A DNA stretch of 64,000 bases from Caballeronia sp. TF1N1 (GCF_022878925.1 NZ_CP084626.1:806001-870000); one strand, 5' to 3'. Positions 37,092-46,567 are shown, numbered from the stretch's first letter. Numbers and translations: made by a program. Notes: generated by a model from the sequence alone, not told the origin.

Positions 37092-38132
37092 ATGTGGTCC
37101 CTCACGAACGAAACGCCCTTCGCCGCCGAGCGCTGCTGGGTGCGCGATCGCAACGGCGCGGAGGTGTGGATCGTCGCGGTCAAGGGAACGTTCGGCATCG
37201 CGCCGGATGGCACCGTGGCGCCGCTCGACAAGCAGGAGCCGATGTGCCTCGAACCGGCGTATCGCGGCGAGCCTGGCGTATCGAGCCTGCTTTACGACTC
37301 AGACCTGTATCCGGCGAAGAAGAACACGGACATCGTGGTGAACGGCCAGGCTTTCGCGCCGCGCGGCCGTCCTACTCAGTTCGTCGATGTGACGGTGCGC
37401 GTGGCGAACGTCGACAAGACCTTGCGCGTGTTCGGCAACCGGATGTGGGCGCCGGGCATCGTCGGCCTGCGGCTCACGGACCCCGTGCCGTTCGTCAAGA
37501 TGCCGCTCACCTACGAACGCGCGTTCGGCGGACGGGACCGCGCGCCCGACGGAACGCCGCTGACGATGTGGGACGAGCGCAATCCGGTGGGCGTCGGCTT
37601 CGCGTCGCGGCGCGCGCATCAGAGCGGAAGGCCTGCGCCGAACGTCGAATGGCCAGATCGGCTGATCCATTCGTGGGACAGCCGCCCCCAGCCCGCCGGC
37701 TTCGGCATGATCGCGTCGCACTGGAAGCCGCGCGTGGCGCTGGCCGGCACCTACGACGAAGCGTGGGCGCGCGAGCGCCAGCCCTTGCTGCCCACGGATT
37801 TCGACGACGCGTTCTACCAGTGCGTGCCGCCCGATCAGCAGACGCGCGGGTTCCTCACGGGTGGCGAGCCGGTCGAGGTCGTCAACATGACGAACTCGGG
37901 CACGCTGCGCTTCGCGCTGCCGCGCCTGTCGCTCGGCTTCATGACCTATTTCGAGGATCGCAGCCGCGAGCTGCATCGCGCGAATCTCAGCACGGTCATC
38001 ATCGAGCCCGAACGCCGCCGCGTGCTGGTGATGTGGCAGACGCAACTGCCGTGTCATCACAAGGTGCTCAAGCTGAAGACGACGCGCGTTCTTGTGAAGG
38101 CGCGTGCGAGCGCGGCGCGGCGGACATCATGA
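37092..38132 (+). CDS. DUF2169 domain protein, T6SS effector adaptor family
   Basis: 346 residues filled by a DUF2169 domain (NETPFAAERCWVRDRNGAEV, then MPLTYERAFGGRDRAPDGTP). DUF2169 proteins accompany PAAR-like effectors of T6SS and are proposed adaptors that join toxin to VgrG. It starts 25 bases after the TIGR02270 gene and overlaps the next start as ATGA. No signal peptide or membrane segment is seen, so it is cytoplasmic before secretion. Confidence 0.85.
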   Translation: MWSLTNETPFAAERCWVRDRNGAEVWIVAVKGTFGIAPDGTVAPLDKQEPMCLEPAYRGEPGVSSLLYDSDLYPAKKNTDIVVNGQAFAPRGRPTQFVDVTVRVANVDKTLRVFGNRMWAPGIVGLRLTDPVPFVKMPLTYERAFGGRDRAPDGTPLTMWDERNPVGVGFASRRAHQSGRPAPNVEWPDRLIHSWDSRPQPAGFGMIASHWKPRVALAGTYDEAWARERQPLLPTDFDDAFYQCVPPDQQTRGFLTGGEPVEVVNMTNSGTLRFALPRLSLGFMTYFEDRSRELHRANLSTVIIEPERRRVLVMWQTQLPCHHKVLKLKTTRVLVKARASAARRTS

Positions 38133-39223
38133 GTCGCGGCGCCCCGGCAGGTGCGGAAGATGCAGACATCGTGCTCGTTGGCGTGGGCGCCGCTACGCCG
38201 CTGGGCCGCACGGCTGAGGCGTCGGTCGCGGCGGCGCGCGCTGGCATCGCCGGTTTTAATGCGCATCCCTACATGATCGACAGTCGCGGCGATCCGTTCG
38301 TCGCCGCGATGGCGCCGTATCTCGAAGCGAGCCTCGGATGCGACGCGCGCATGGCCCGTCTCGTGGCGACAGCCGCGCGCGACGCGGTGCGCAGTCTGCC
38401 GGACACGATTCGCGAGGCGGCGCACCTCGCAGTGCTGATCGGCTTGCCGGAGCCGCGTCCGGGCGTCGGTGCGACACTTGCGGACGACCTTTCGGCGAGC
38501 GTAACGCACGCGCTGCTTGCGGAGGGCTGGCGCGGACCGTGGGTGAAGACGTTGCCGCGCGGCAACGCGGCCGGACTCATGGCGCTGGAGATAGCGTGCG
38601 CGGCCCTGCGAACCGGGCGCGCGACGTTTGTCCTCGCGGGCGGCGCGGACAGTCATATCGAGGCGGACACGCTCGAATGGCTGGATGCATCGGAACGTCT
38701 GCACGTGCCGATAAATGGCTGGGGCTACATTCCGGGCGAAGCGGCCGGATTCTGCCTGCTGTGCACAGCCGATACCGCGCGCGCGCACGGCCTGGCGACG
38801 CTGGGCGTGCTCGGCCCGACGGCGAACGCGATCGAGCCGAATCGCATCTACACGGAGACGGTCTGCATCGGCGAAGGGCTGACGAAGTGCGTGCAGCGGG
38901 CGCTTGCCGGCCTGCCCGCCGATGCGCGCATCGATGACACGATCTGCGATCAGAACGGCGAGGCGTATCGCGCCGATGAGTTCGGCTTCATGCTGGCGAG
39001 AACATCGCAGCGCTTCGCCGACCCTGGCGACTTCCAGGCGCCGGCGGATTGCTGGGGCGATGTCGGCGCGGCGTCGGGCCCGCTGTTCGTCGCGCTCGCG
39101 GCATTCGCCGCGCGCAAGGGCTACGCCAAAGGGCCGCGCACCTTGCTGTGGGCCAGTTCGATCGGCGGAGACCGGAGTGCCGTGGTGTTCAGCGCGCCGG
39201 TATCTCCCGACGGAGAACGCTGA
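38129..39223 (+). CDS. Ketosynthase-like protein without catalytic residues, T6SS-associated
   Basis: 364 residues with the thiolase/beta-ketoacyl synthase fold (IVLVGVGAATPLG start, FVLAGGADSHIE). The position of the catalytic cysteine (ACASG in active enzymes) reads GNAAG, with N146. The first histidine motif (HGTGT) reads QNGEA, with N276. The second (GHTLGAAG) reads GDVGAASG, with D311. All three residues needed for condensation are therefore replaced, so an enzymatic role is unlikely. Tight overlaps on both sides (ATGA, TGATG) tie it to DUF2169 and the PAAR-like toxin. A structural or loading role is inferred. Confidence 0.82.
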   Translation: MSRGAPAGAEDADIVLVGVGAATPLGRTAEASVAAARAGIAGFNAHPYMIDSRGDPFVAAMAPYLEASLGCDARMARLVATAARDAVRSLPDTIREAAHLAVLIGLPEPRPGVGATLADDLSASVTHALLAEGWRGPWVKTLPRGNAAGLMALEIACAALRTGRATFVLAGGADSHIEADTLEWLDASERLHVPINGWGYIPGEAAGFCLLCTADTARAHGLATLGVLGPTANAIEPNRIYTETVCIGEGLTKCVQRALAGLPADARIDDTICDQNGEAYRADEFGFMLARTSQRFADPGDFQAPADCWGDVGAASGPLFVALAAFAARKGYAKGPRTLLWASSIGGDRSAVVFSAPVSPDGER

Positions 39224-40203
39224 TGGCGGAGACCATCCATCTCAACGGAACGAGCCTGTCGCTTGCGCACAAGGGCTGTTCGGGCATCACGAAGAACACG
39301 GTGCCCGATGTCTGCAAGACGCCGTCGCCCGGGGGCCCGGTGCCGGTGCCCTATCCCGTCATCATCTCGAGGTCGGACAGTCTCGACAAAGGGACGTCCA
39401 CCGTGCTGGTCGACGGCGGCAATTCCGCCGCGATCAAGGGCTCCGAATATTCGACGTGCAACGGCGATGAGGCCGGCACCGCCGGCGGCGTGAAGTCCAG
39501 CACGAACATGAAAGAGGCGACCTGGATTCTCTATTCTTTCGACGTGAAGCTGGAAGGAAAGAACGCCTGCCGGCTGAGCGACAAGATGATGATGAATCAC
39601 GGCAACACGGCGTGTCTCGGAGGGACGCTGCATGCTCCGGTGCCGGATCTCGATCAGTGCAGCGCCGTCGGTTTGAGAAAGCTCGCGCAAGAGTGCAACA
39701 AGCGGATCAATTGCTCGAAGGAGGATGGAGGAACTTGCCCCGATGAAATTCCCAGCGGGCAGACGTGCACGACGCTCGGAACCAAAAAGCACCAGTGCTG
39801 CGAAGAAGCGATAAAAGAACATACCAAGAAATATCCTAGTTGTGGATTTCGGTCCGAGGTCGGATTCCCCGCAGGTTCGAACGACGATGCACGGAATCTG
39901 GCAGCCAAGGATTACCAGAAAGCAATCAGAAAGTGCCGCAAAAAGGGTTTTAGCTTGTTGCAGGCGCGCGCCGCCTGCAACAAGGCCAAGGTCTATATAA
40001 AGTCATACTACGCGAACGGCGGAGCGCGTTTTCGCGCAGATGTTCTGACAGGCGATCCGCCCAGCGCCGCGTACGATTTCAAATTCAACTGCAAGAAAAA
40101 GGGAAGAATTTCGCGAACGCAGAAAAAGAACTACTTCAAATACACGGGGAAGTATCCCGAGATGATTCATCATGACGGCGGCACATGCAGCGGCTGCCAA
40201 TGA
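39223..40203 (+). CDS. DUF4150 PAAR-like effector with C-terminal nuclease-like toxin domain
   Basis: 326 residues. Residues 1-140 are a PAAR-like DUF4150 domain (PDVCKTPSPGGPVPVPYPV, then MMMNHGNTACLGG). Residues about 145-326 are a lysine- and cysteine-rich region unlike the front half, with codons poorer in GC. Near its end, D273, then D285 and K287 in AAYDFKFNC, give D-x11-D-x-K, an arrangement seen in PD-(D/E)xK nucleases and many polymorphic toxins. It is followed by a DUF3396 immunity gene. Nuclease activity is a hypothesis based on these three residues only. Confidence 0.78.
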   Translation: MAETIHLNGTSLSLAHKGCSGITKNTVPDVCKTPSPGGPVPVPYPVIISRSDSLDKGTSTVLVDGGNSAAIKGSEYSTCNGDEAGTAGGVKSSTNMKEATWILYSFDVKLEGKNACRLSDKMMMNHGNTACLGGTLHAPVPDLDQCSAVGLRKLAQECNKRINCSKEDGGTCPDEIPSGQTCTTLGTKKHQCCEEAIKEHTKKYPSCGFRSEVGFPAGSNDDARNLAAKDYQKAIRKCRKKGFSLLQARAACNKAKVYIKSYYANGGARFRADVLTGDPPSAAYDFKFNCKKKGRISRTQKKNYFKYTGKYPEMIHHDGGTCSGCQ

Positions 40204-40218
40204 TCGCGAGGACTCGCC

Positions 40219-41139
40219 ATGTACGAACCTGTCATGAAGCGCGCGGCCGAAGGTCACTGTATCGCGAGAGACAATGCGGTGGTCGCCCTGCTCAGCCAGT
40301 GTCCGTTCGCCGATATCGTCGACGGCGCAGCGTATTGCCTGTCGCGCTTCCTGAACACGATCCCGGTCGAGCGGCTGAAATGGTCTGTCGTCGGCAGCGC
40401 CTCGGGCGACTTCAAGCCTCTCAACGCGAAAGTCATGGCCAAATGTCAGTCCATGCTGACGCCGGAAGCGGCCGCGAAAAAAGAAATCTTCTTTCAACTC
40501 ATGGGACCGGAGCAGTATGGTCCGGACTATTCGTTCCTGGTAGGCGGCGTGCCGCGCCCCGAGATCGGCGGATTCATGAACGAGACGAATGTGCTGGAAA
40601 TGCGCTTCCCCAGTGCGTTCTTGTCGGAGCACGGCGAAGACGCATTCGTCGAGATGGTCATGGATTGGTTCGCGTATCTGCGCTGCGATTCAGGCTATGC
40701 CGCGATCGGACTTTGCGCCGATGACGACTCCATGCTGCGCGACGCCGGTCTCGTGATCGCGCCGCTCGCGTTTCGCTCGCACGGATTCGATATCGCGGAT
40801 GCGCCGCTCGTAAGCATGGCGCTCGGCGCTCGCAGCCGCGGCGCGCGATGGCTCACTTTACTATCCCACAAGCTCGTTGGCAAACTCGGCGGCCAGGCGG
40901 AGCTCGAACGCAAGCTTCCCAGCGAAGTGACAATTCTCGGCGGACCCCATGGCCTGCTCCTGCGCGCCGGCGCCACGCCCGAAATCGGCGACGTGAACCG
41001 CAACCAGCACACGCCCTTGCTCGCAGCGGTCGCCCATGCGATCGAAGGCGTCACCTATTTCGGCGACAACGGCCTGCTTTCCTTGTTCGGGCAGGATACC
41101 GACCGCCGCGACGCCTGGGAACGCCGCTTCTGGCCTTGA
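40219..41139 (+). CDS. DUF3396 type VI immunity family protein
   Basis: 306 residues. It resembles DUF3396 proteins annotated as T6SS immunity factors (GPEQYGPDYSFLVGG and NVLEMRFPSAFLSEHG are the kind of blocks seen). There is no signal peptide, so it acts in the cytoplasm, consistent with protection from a nuclease. It starts 15 bases after the toxin gene, in the same operon. Binding to the neighbouring toxin is inferred from position. Confidence 0.78.
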   Translation: MYEPVMKRAAEGHCIARDNAVVALLSQCPFADIVDGAAYCLSRFLNTIPVERLKWSVVGSASGDFKPLNAKVMAKCQSMLTPEAAAKKEIFFQLMGPEQYGPDYSFLVGGVPRPEIGGFMNETNVLEMRFPSAFLSEHGEDAFVEMVMDWFAYLRCDSGYAAIGLCADDDSMLRDAGLVIAPLAFRSHGFDIADAPLVSMALGARSRGARWLTLLSHKLVGKLGGQAELERKLPSEVTILGGPHGLLLRAGATPEIGDVNRNQHTPLLAAVAHAIEGVTYFGDNGLLSLFGQDTDRRDAWERRFWP

Positions 41140-41160
41140 CCGCCGACGAGGCCGAACATC

Positions 41161-41937
41161 ATGCTCACCACGCAATATCGCCTGCCGTTTCGCCTCGTCT
41201 ACCAGAACGAACTGGCGTCGCCGGGGCACGACATCCTGCTGCGCCTGCACCTGGACAACACGCCCACGCAGGACGCGGCCGACACATTCAATGCAAGCGT
41301 TCTGCCCCTCATGCTGGCGATGACGACCGGCGCATTCGCGGGCAACGCCATTGCGCCGTGGACCTCGACCGTGCGGAACTGGGGCGAACCGACCATCGAT
41401 GGAAACGTCGTGCAATGGACACTCGAAGCAGTGAACTGCGATTTGCGCGCGTGGATCGTGCTCGCGCAGCATTTCATCGAGGACGCGGCGAACTATCCCG
41501 TGAACAAGATGGAAGTGCTCGATGCGCATCAAGTTTTCGGACTCGTCGGCGCTGTCAGCAGTTCACTCGGCGCCAATCCGTATCCGGCCCGTTGGTCGGG
41601 CATCGATTTCCTGGTCGACTTCGACGCCGATCTCTCCAAGTTCTTCACCGTGCGCGTGGTGTTCGCGCACGAGCCGTCGCCCGAGGAGCAGGAGATGATC
41701 GTCGAGGACCTGTACGGATGGGCGCCCGCGCTGATGAACGGGTTCTACGCCGTTGCGCCGCTCAGCCGCGACGACTGCATTGGGATTCCAGACGAGGACA
41801 TCGCTTTCATCGGCAACGAACTGGAATGGACGATCGGAAGTTTTCGTGCGGACCCGGCGGCGATCGACGGCCTGATGAATGTGTTCATGTCGATCTCGCG
41901 CAAGATCGACCCGGTTCTCGAATTTCACGTCGAGTGA
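41161..41937 (+). CDS. Unrecognised protein at the end of the T6SS effector cluster
   Basis: 258 residues, acidic, with no signal peptide and no membrane segment. No family recognised. It begins 21 bases after the DUF3396 gene in the same direction and ends the cluster, so it may be an additional immunity or regulatory protein. The sequence has alternating hydrophobic strands with many aromatic residues (FTVRVVFAHEPSPEEQEMIV, LYGWAPALMNGFYAVAPLS), compatible with an alpha/beta fold. Confidence 0.7.
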   Translation: MLTTQYRLPFRLVYQNELASPGHDILLRLHLDNTPTQDAADTFNASVLPLMLAMTTGAFAGNAIAPWTSTVRNWGEPTIDGNVVQWTLEAVNCDLRAWIVLAQHFIEDAANYPVNKMEVLDAHQVFGLVGAVSSSLGANPYPARWSGIDFLVDFDADLSKFFTVRVVFAHEPSPEEQEMIVEDLYGWAPALMNGFYAVAPLSRDDCIGIPDEDIAFIGNELEWTIGSFRADPAAIDGLMNVFMSISRKIDPVLEFHVE

Positions 41938-42283
41938 CGTTCGAATGTCGCATCGGCACGGACGCGCTGTCGCGGCAGCTATGTGCGCTTGCGGAACGAG
42001 TTCACCACGTGTTCTAGCATGTCCATCTAGCGCAGTGAGAACGCGAAGCAGACGTTCACGAACGGCTGAATGTCGCTGATCGAGCTGAACCAGTCGTTCA
42101 AATGACCATTGCCTGGCTCAGGCGAGCGGCAGAAACTGGCCGATCGCAGCCGTTCCCGCTAAATCACCCAGTCGATCCCGCATAGTCAAACCGGGATTCA
42201 AATATGCGAGGTTCGCAAGAACACGGCCGTTTTCCTGAATTGCTTGTTCTGGATTCTCGTTTTCGATTGCCGATAATGCCCAC
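41938..42283. other. Intergenic region with decayed sequence
   Basis: No intact gene. On the minus strand a 42-codon stretch (about 42028-42155) reads EPGNGHLNDWFSSISDIQPF between stops and looks like an old coding remnant, but its family was not recognised. No terminator was seen for either flanking gene. Confidence 0.4.
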
Positions 42284-43666
42284 TCAAACCATCCGCGAAA
42301 ACCGCTTCACACTCGCCTGCCCGAGATAAGCATCAAACACAGAAGCCACGTTCCGCACCAGCATGCGTCCCGCAGGCAACACCCGAATCCCGTCGCGTCC
42401 AATCTCAACAAGCTCATCATCAACCATAGCCTCAAGCCGCGCGAGTTCATCGCCGAAAGTGCTTTCAAACGCAATGCCATGCACCCGCTCGATCTCATCG
42501 AACCGCAGCCCACCACCGCACATCAACCGCATGATGACATCACGCCGCAGAAGATCATCAGCCGACAGCCGCACCCCACGCGCAATGGCAAGCCGTCCAT
42601 CGTCGATAGCAGCCGCATACTCATCCACACCACGCGCATTCTGTGCGTAGACATCGCCGATCCTTCCAATCGCCGAAGCCCCGATCCCAATCAAATCACA
42701 ATCCCCACGCGTGCTATATCCCTGAAAGTTCCGCTGAAGCGTCCCGTCTGCAAGCGCGCGAGAGAGTTCATCACCGGGTAACGCAAAATGATCCATGCCG
42801 ATATAAACATACCCCGCGTCGCTCATGCGCTCGATCACGCGCCCGAGAATCGCAAGCCGCACGGCAGGCGAGGGCAGCGCGGATTCATCCATCTGCCGCT
42901 GCATCTTGAACAGCGCCGGCATATGCGCATAACCAAACACCGAGACACGATCCGGCGCGAGCGCGATCATCGCATCGAGCGTGCGCATAAAACTCTCGAC
43001 GCTCTGATGCGGCAAGCCATAAATCAAATCGACGCTAATCGACTTGAAGCCATTTCGCCGCGCCGCCTGCATGACGCCTTCGGTCATCGCATAAGGCTGC
43101 ACGCGGTTGATCGCCCGCTGCACACGTTCGTCGAAATCCTGCACGCCCAGACTCAGCCGATTAAAGCCAAGCTCACGCAACACACCGATCGTTTCCGCCG
43201 ATGCCTCGCGCGGATCGACTTCGATCGAATACTCGGCGCGATCGTCGGATACGAGGTTGAAGTGCTCGGCGGTCGCGGCCATCAACTCCGTCATCTCGGC
43301 GTGCGAGAGAAACGTGGGCGTGCCGCCGCCCCAATGCAGTTGCGTCACGGGACGGCGGGTATCGACGAGCGCGGCGTGCATCGCAAGTTCGCGCTTCATG
43401 CGGTCGAGATACGGCCGCGCGTGCGCGCGATTTTTCGTCGCGACCTTGTTGCAGCCGCAATAGAAGCAGACGGTGTCGCAGAACGGAATGTGGAAGTAGA
43501 GCGATAGATCGGCGGCCGGATCGGCTTTCATTGCCGCCTGGCAGTAATGCTTCGGGTCGAAGGAATCGATGAACTGGACGGCGGTCGGATAGGACGTGTA
43601 GCGCGGACCGTGCGCGTCGTAACGTTCGAGGAGATCGGGGCGGAAGAAGGTATTCGAGGATGTCAT
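42284..43666 (-). CDS. hemN: Oxygen-independent coproporphyrinogen III oxidase
   Basis: 460 residues, standard for HemN. The radical SAM cluster motif is CDTVCFYCGCNK near residue 63. GGGTPTFL and ESFMRTLDAMIALAPDRVSV follow, and the C-terminal HemN domain is complete. It decarboxylates coproporphyrinogen III to protoporphyrinogen IX without oxygen. It is a single gene with no other heme genes adjacent (hemL lies 18 kb away). Oxygen control by an FNR-type factor is usual, but only a weak site was seen upstream. Confidence 0.96.
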   Translation of the reverse strand: MTSSNTFFRPDLLERYDAHGPRYTSYPTAVQFIDSFDPKHYCQAAMKADPAADLSLYFHIPFCDTVCFYCGCNKVATKNRAHARPYLDRMKRELAMHAALVDTRRPVTQLHWGGGTPTFLSHAEMTELMAATAEHFNLVSDDRAEYSIEVDPREASAETIGVLRELGFNRLSLGVQDFDERVQRAINRVQPYAMTEGVMQAARRNGFKSISVDLIYGLPHQSVESFMRTLDAMIALAPDRVSVFGYAHMPALFKMQRQMDESALPSPAVRLAILGRVIERMSDAGYVYIGMDHFALPGDELSRALADGTLQRNFQGYSTRGDCDLIGIGASAIGRIGDVYAQNARGVDEYAAAIDDGRLAIARGVRLSADDLLRRDVIMRLMCGGGLRFDEIERVHGIAFESTFGDELARLEAMVDDELVEIGRDGIRVLPAGRMLVRNVASVFDAYLGQASVKRFSRMV

Positions 43667-43810
43667 AACGGACCTTGGGCTTGCGCACGAGTGTAAAAGC
43701 GCGAGGCGCGTGGCAATTGCGAGATAAGGTCGCAGTACGGCTTCCCGGGTTTGACGAAACGCAAACTTCAGGCGTGGGACAATGCGGTTTTACGCTTTTG
43801 AGCCAATGTC

Positions 43811-44092
43811 ATGTCGACTGCTTCGAGCGCGCCGCATGCGTGCCGCGAAGGGTGCGGTGCGTGCTGCATCGCGCCTTCCATCACGAGTCCGATTCCGGGG
43901 ATGCCAAACGGCAAGCCAGCCGGCGAACGTTGCGTGCAACTCGGCGATGATCTGCGTTGCGCGATTTTCGGCGATCCGCGCAGACCGGCTTGTTGCGGCG
44001 GGTTGCAGGCTTCGGCGGAGATGTGTGGGGAGACGCGGGAGTTTGCGCTCGCGTGGATCGCCAAACTTGAAGTCGACACGCAACCGCATTGA
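43811..44092 (+). CDS. YkgJ family cysteine cluster protein
   Basis: 93 residues with eight cysteines in the YkgJ pattern ([15 protein letters not shown], then RPACCGGL and EMCGE). The family is predicted to chelate zinc or an iron-sulfur cluster; its function is unknown. It is divergent from hemN and starts about 70 bases before a DUF1439 gene in the same direction. Confidence 0.85.
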   Translation: MSTASSAPHACREGCGACCIAPSITSPIPGMPNGKPAGERCVQLGDDLRCAIFGDPRRPACCGGLQASAEMCGETREFALAWIAKLEVDTQPH

Positions 44093-44160
44093 AGTTCAGT
44101 GGTCCAATGACCCGTTTCAGCCTCACTGCATTTCACAGTTCAGCCCCCGGAGACTCCCGC

Positions 44161-44754
44161 ATGTCCAACCCCGTCGCGCTAACCCGGCGCCGGTTCCTGC
44201 TTGCCACGCTCATTGCCTTGCCGGCGCTTGGCACGTCATCGGTGACGCAAGCAGCTTCGAATTCCATCTTCCCGTTCATTCCGGATCACTACACGTTCTC
44301 TCAGCAGCAAGTCCAGGAAGCCGTCGCGCGCAAGTTTCCCTTGCAACGCACGATCTCGCAGATCGTCGATGTCGTGTTGAGCAATCCCGTCATCGGCATG
44401 GCGCCGGATCGTAATCGCGTAACCGTGCATGTCGATGCGCGCTTCATCACGCCCTTCATGCCCAACCCCGTCAACGGCGCATTCACGCTCTCGACGCAAC
44501 TCGGCTATGACGCGCAAAGCCGCTCGGTGATTCTCGTCTCGCCAAGCGTCGATGATTCGCAGTTCTCAGGGGACGCCGCGCAATACAACCAGCAGATCGC
44601 AGCCGCCGGCGCCATGCTCGCGGCGCAATTGCTCGAACGGTATCCCATCCACACCTTCAAGCCCGAAGAACTGCAGTTCGCCGGCGTTTCTTACGAACCC
44701 GGTACAATCACAGTCCTTACAAACGGCATACGTGTTCAGATCGTCGAAAAATAA
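44161..44754 (+). CDS. DUF1439 domain protein, exported
   Basis: 197 residues. The N-terminus TRRRFLLATLIALPALG is a probable twin-arginine-type or Sec signal. The mature part fits DUF1439 (YTFSQQQVQEAVARKFPLQR and NPVIGMAPDRNRVTVHVD are typical), a periplasmic family that includes YceB-like lipid-binding proteins. No lipobox cysteine is seen. GGAG lies eight bases before the ATG. It precedes uppP in the same direction. Confidence 0.85.
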   Translation: MSNPVALTRRRFLLATLIALPALGTSSVTQAASNSIFPFIPDHYTFSQQQVQEAVARKFPLQRTISQIVDVVLSNPVIGMAPDRNRVTVHVDARFITPFMPNPVNGAFTLSTQLGYDAQSRSVILVSPSVDDSQFSGDAAQYNQQIAAAGAMLAAQLLERYPIHTFKPEELQFAGVSYEPGTITVLTNGIRVQIVEK

Positions 44755-44816
44755 GTCGAAATCTTGGCGCGGGGTGCTCCACACGAACGGCGATAACAGC
44801 GAAAAAGGGCTGACGG

Positions 44817-45650
44817 ATGGACTGGATATTGATGGTGAAGGCGCTCGTTCTGGGCGTCGTGGAAGGGTTGACCGAATTTCTGCCGGTCTCGAGCACCGGA
44901 CATCTGATCGTCGCAGGCAGTCTCCTGAATTTCACCGACGCGCAGGCTAAAACCTTCGATGTCGTCATTCAGTTCGGCGCGATTCTCGCCATCTGCTGGG
45001 AATATCGCAAAAAAATCGGCTCGGTAGTCACCGGTTTGCCGTCACGGCCGGACGCGCGGCGCTTCACGCTCAACGTGATCATCGCGACCATTCCGGCCAT
45101 TGCCCTCGGTCTTTTGTTCGAGAAAAGCATCAAGGCGGTGTTGTTCTCGCCGGTGCCGGTTTCGGTGGCGCTGATCGTGGGCGGCATCGTCATTTTGTGG
45201 GCGGAAGCGCGTCAGCGTGACCGCGCCGCCGCGCCGCGCGTGACTTCCATTGACGACCTCTCTTACTCCGACGCCCTCAAGGTCGGATTAGCGCAATGTT
45301 TCGCGCTGATTCCGGGCACGTCGCGCTCGGGAGCGACGATCATCGGCGGCATGCTGTTCGGGCTCGAACGCCGCGTCGCCACGGAGTTCTCATTCTTTCT
45401 GGCGATTCCGATCATCTTCGGCGCAACGCTCTACGAAATGGCGAAGTACTGGCGCACGCTGACCGTGAACGATCTCGGGCTCTTTGCAATCGGGCTCGTG
45501 GCGGCGTTCGTGAGCGCGTTTATTTGTATTCGGTGGCTGCTGCGTTACGTCGCCTCGCACGATTTTTCGGCGTTCGCGTGGTATCGCATCGGCTTTGGCT
45601 TGTTGATTCTGATTGTCGGTTATAGCGGCGGTTTGAGTTGGGCTGACTGA
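44817..45650 (+). CDS. uppP: Undecaprenyl-diphosphatase
   Basis: 277 residues with eight predicted helices. The two catalytic motifs are [14 protein letters not shown] (residues 16-29) and [10 protein letters not shown] (about 165-174). BacA/UppP regenerates the lipid carrier undecaprenyl phosphate from the diphosphate at the inner membrane and confers basal bacitracin resistance. It is followed by a strong terminator. Confidence 0.96.
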   Translation: MDWILMVKALVLGVVEGLTEFLPVSSTGHLIVAGSLLNFTDAQAKTFDVVIQFGAILAICWEYRKKIGSVVTGLPSRPDARRFTLNVIIATIPAIALGLLFEKSIKAVLFSPVPVSVALIVGGIVILWAEARQRDRAAAPRVTSIDDLSYSDALKVGLAQCFALIPGTSRSGATIIGGMLFGLERRVATEFSFFLAIPIIFGATLYEMAKYWRTLTVNDLGLFAIGLVAAFVSAFICIRWLLRYVASHDFSAFAWYRIGFGLLILIVGYSGGLSWAD

Positions 45651-45682
45651 AAGTCACGCACGCTTTCTGGCGGGAGTTGAAC

Positions 45683-45716
45683 CCCACGTCTTTTCGAAGC
45701 GTGGGTTTTGTTTTTT
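45683..45716 (+). terminator. uppP terminator
   Basis: Stem CCCACG/CGTGGG with an 11-base loop, followed by TTTTGTTTTTT, 33 bases after the uppP stop. A standard intrinsic terminator. Confidence 0.85.
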
Positions 45717-45765
45717 GGACGTGACTAAATGTCCGCGTTTCGATTCAAGGGCAGATTGATCGTCT

Positions 45766-46497
45766 TCAAACGCGGCGGAACAGCAAGTCCCAAACGCCAT
45801 GACCGAGATTTAATCCGCGTTTCTCGAATTTGGTCACCGGACGATAATCCGGGCGCGGCGCATAACCATCGGCGGTATTTTGAAGCGCGGGTTCGGCGGA
45901 CAGCACTTCGAGCATTTGTTCGGCATAGTTTTGCCAGTCGGTCGCGAGATGCACATAACCGCCCGGTTTCACGCGCGACACGAGCAAAGCCACGAACTTC
46001 GGTTGAATCAGCCGCCGCTTGTGATGCCGCGCCTTGTGCCACGGATCGGGGAAATAAATGTGTACGCCATCCAGACTAGCCGGCGCGATCATGTGTTCGA
46101 GCACTTCCACGGCGTCGTGCTGAAGAATTCGCAGGTTGCCGAGCCCTTGTTCGCCAATCAGCTTCAGCAAGGCGCCCACGCCCGGCTCGTGCACTTCCAC
46201 GCCGATGAAGTCGTCGCCCGGACGCTTGGCCGCGATTTCCGCTGTTGTCCCGCCCATGCCGAAGCCGATTTCCAGCACGCGCGGCGCTTCGCGTCCGAAC
46301 ACGGCTGACCAGTCGGCGACTTGCGCGTCATACGGCACGATGTAACGTGGTCCGAGTTGATCGATGGCGCGCTGCTGGCCCGGCGACACGCGGCCCGCGC
46401 GCGTCACGAAGCTGCGGATACGGCGATGGCGCAGCGTGGAGGTTTCGTCGGCGGGAGCGCTGGACGACGTGGCGTCGTCCTGGGAATCGTGATTCAT
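45766..46497 (-). CDS. trmB: tRNA (guanine-N7)-methyltransferase
   Basis: 243 residues. The S-adenosylmethionine motif is [15 protein letters not shown]. The TrmB signature is [17 protein letters not shown]. It methylates G46 of tRNAs. The start at 46497 begins a polar leader ([13 protein letters not shown]) before the conserved core. The frame is open further upstream, but that part overlaps the tRNA-Gly terminator. The gene is downstream of tRNA-Gly on the same strand. Confidence 0.95.
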   Translation of the reverse strand: MNHDSQDDATSSSAPADETSTLRHRRIRSFVTRAGRVSPGQQRAIDQLGPRYIVPYDAQVADWSAVFGREAPRVLEIGFGMGGTTAEIAAKRPGDDFIGVEVHEPGVGALLKLIGEQGLGNLRILQHDAVEVLEHMIAPASLDGVHIYFPDPWHKARHHKRRLIQPKFVALLVSRVKPGGYVHLATDWQNYAEQMLEVLSAEPALQNTADGYAPRPDYRPVTKFEKRGLNLGHGVWDLLFRRV

Positions 46498-46567
46498 GGC
46501 GAGAGCAGAGTGCGTGACTAACGCGGCGCGGCTGGCGAATCCGCACGCGTGCAGAGCGTGGAAACTA

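Noticed and set aside
43751..43764. Possible FNR box (TTGAC-N4-CGCAA) upstream of hemN
   Set aside because: Only about seven of ten consensus positions match, and the right half-site is poor.
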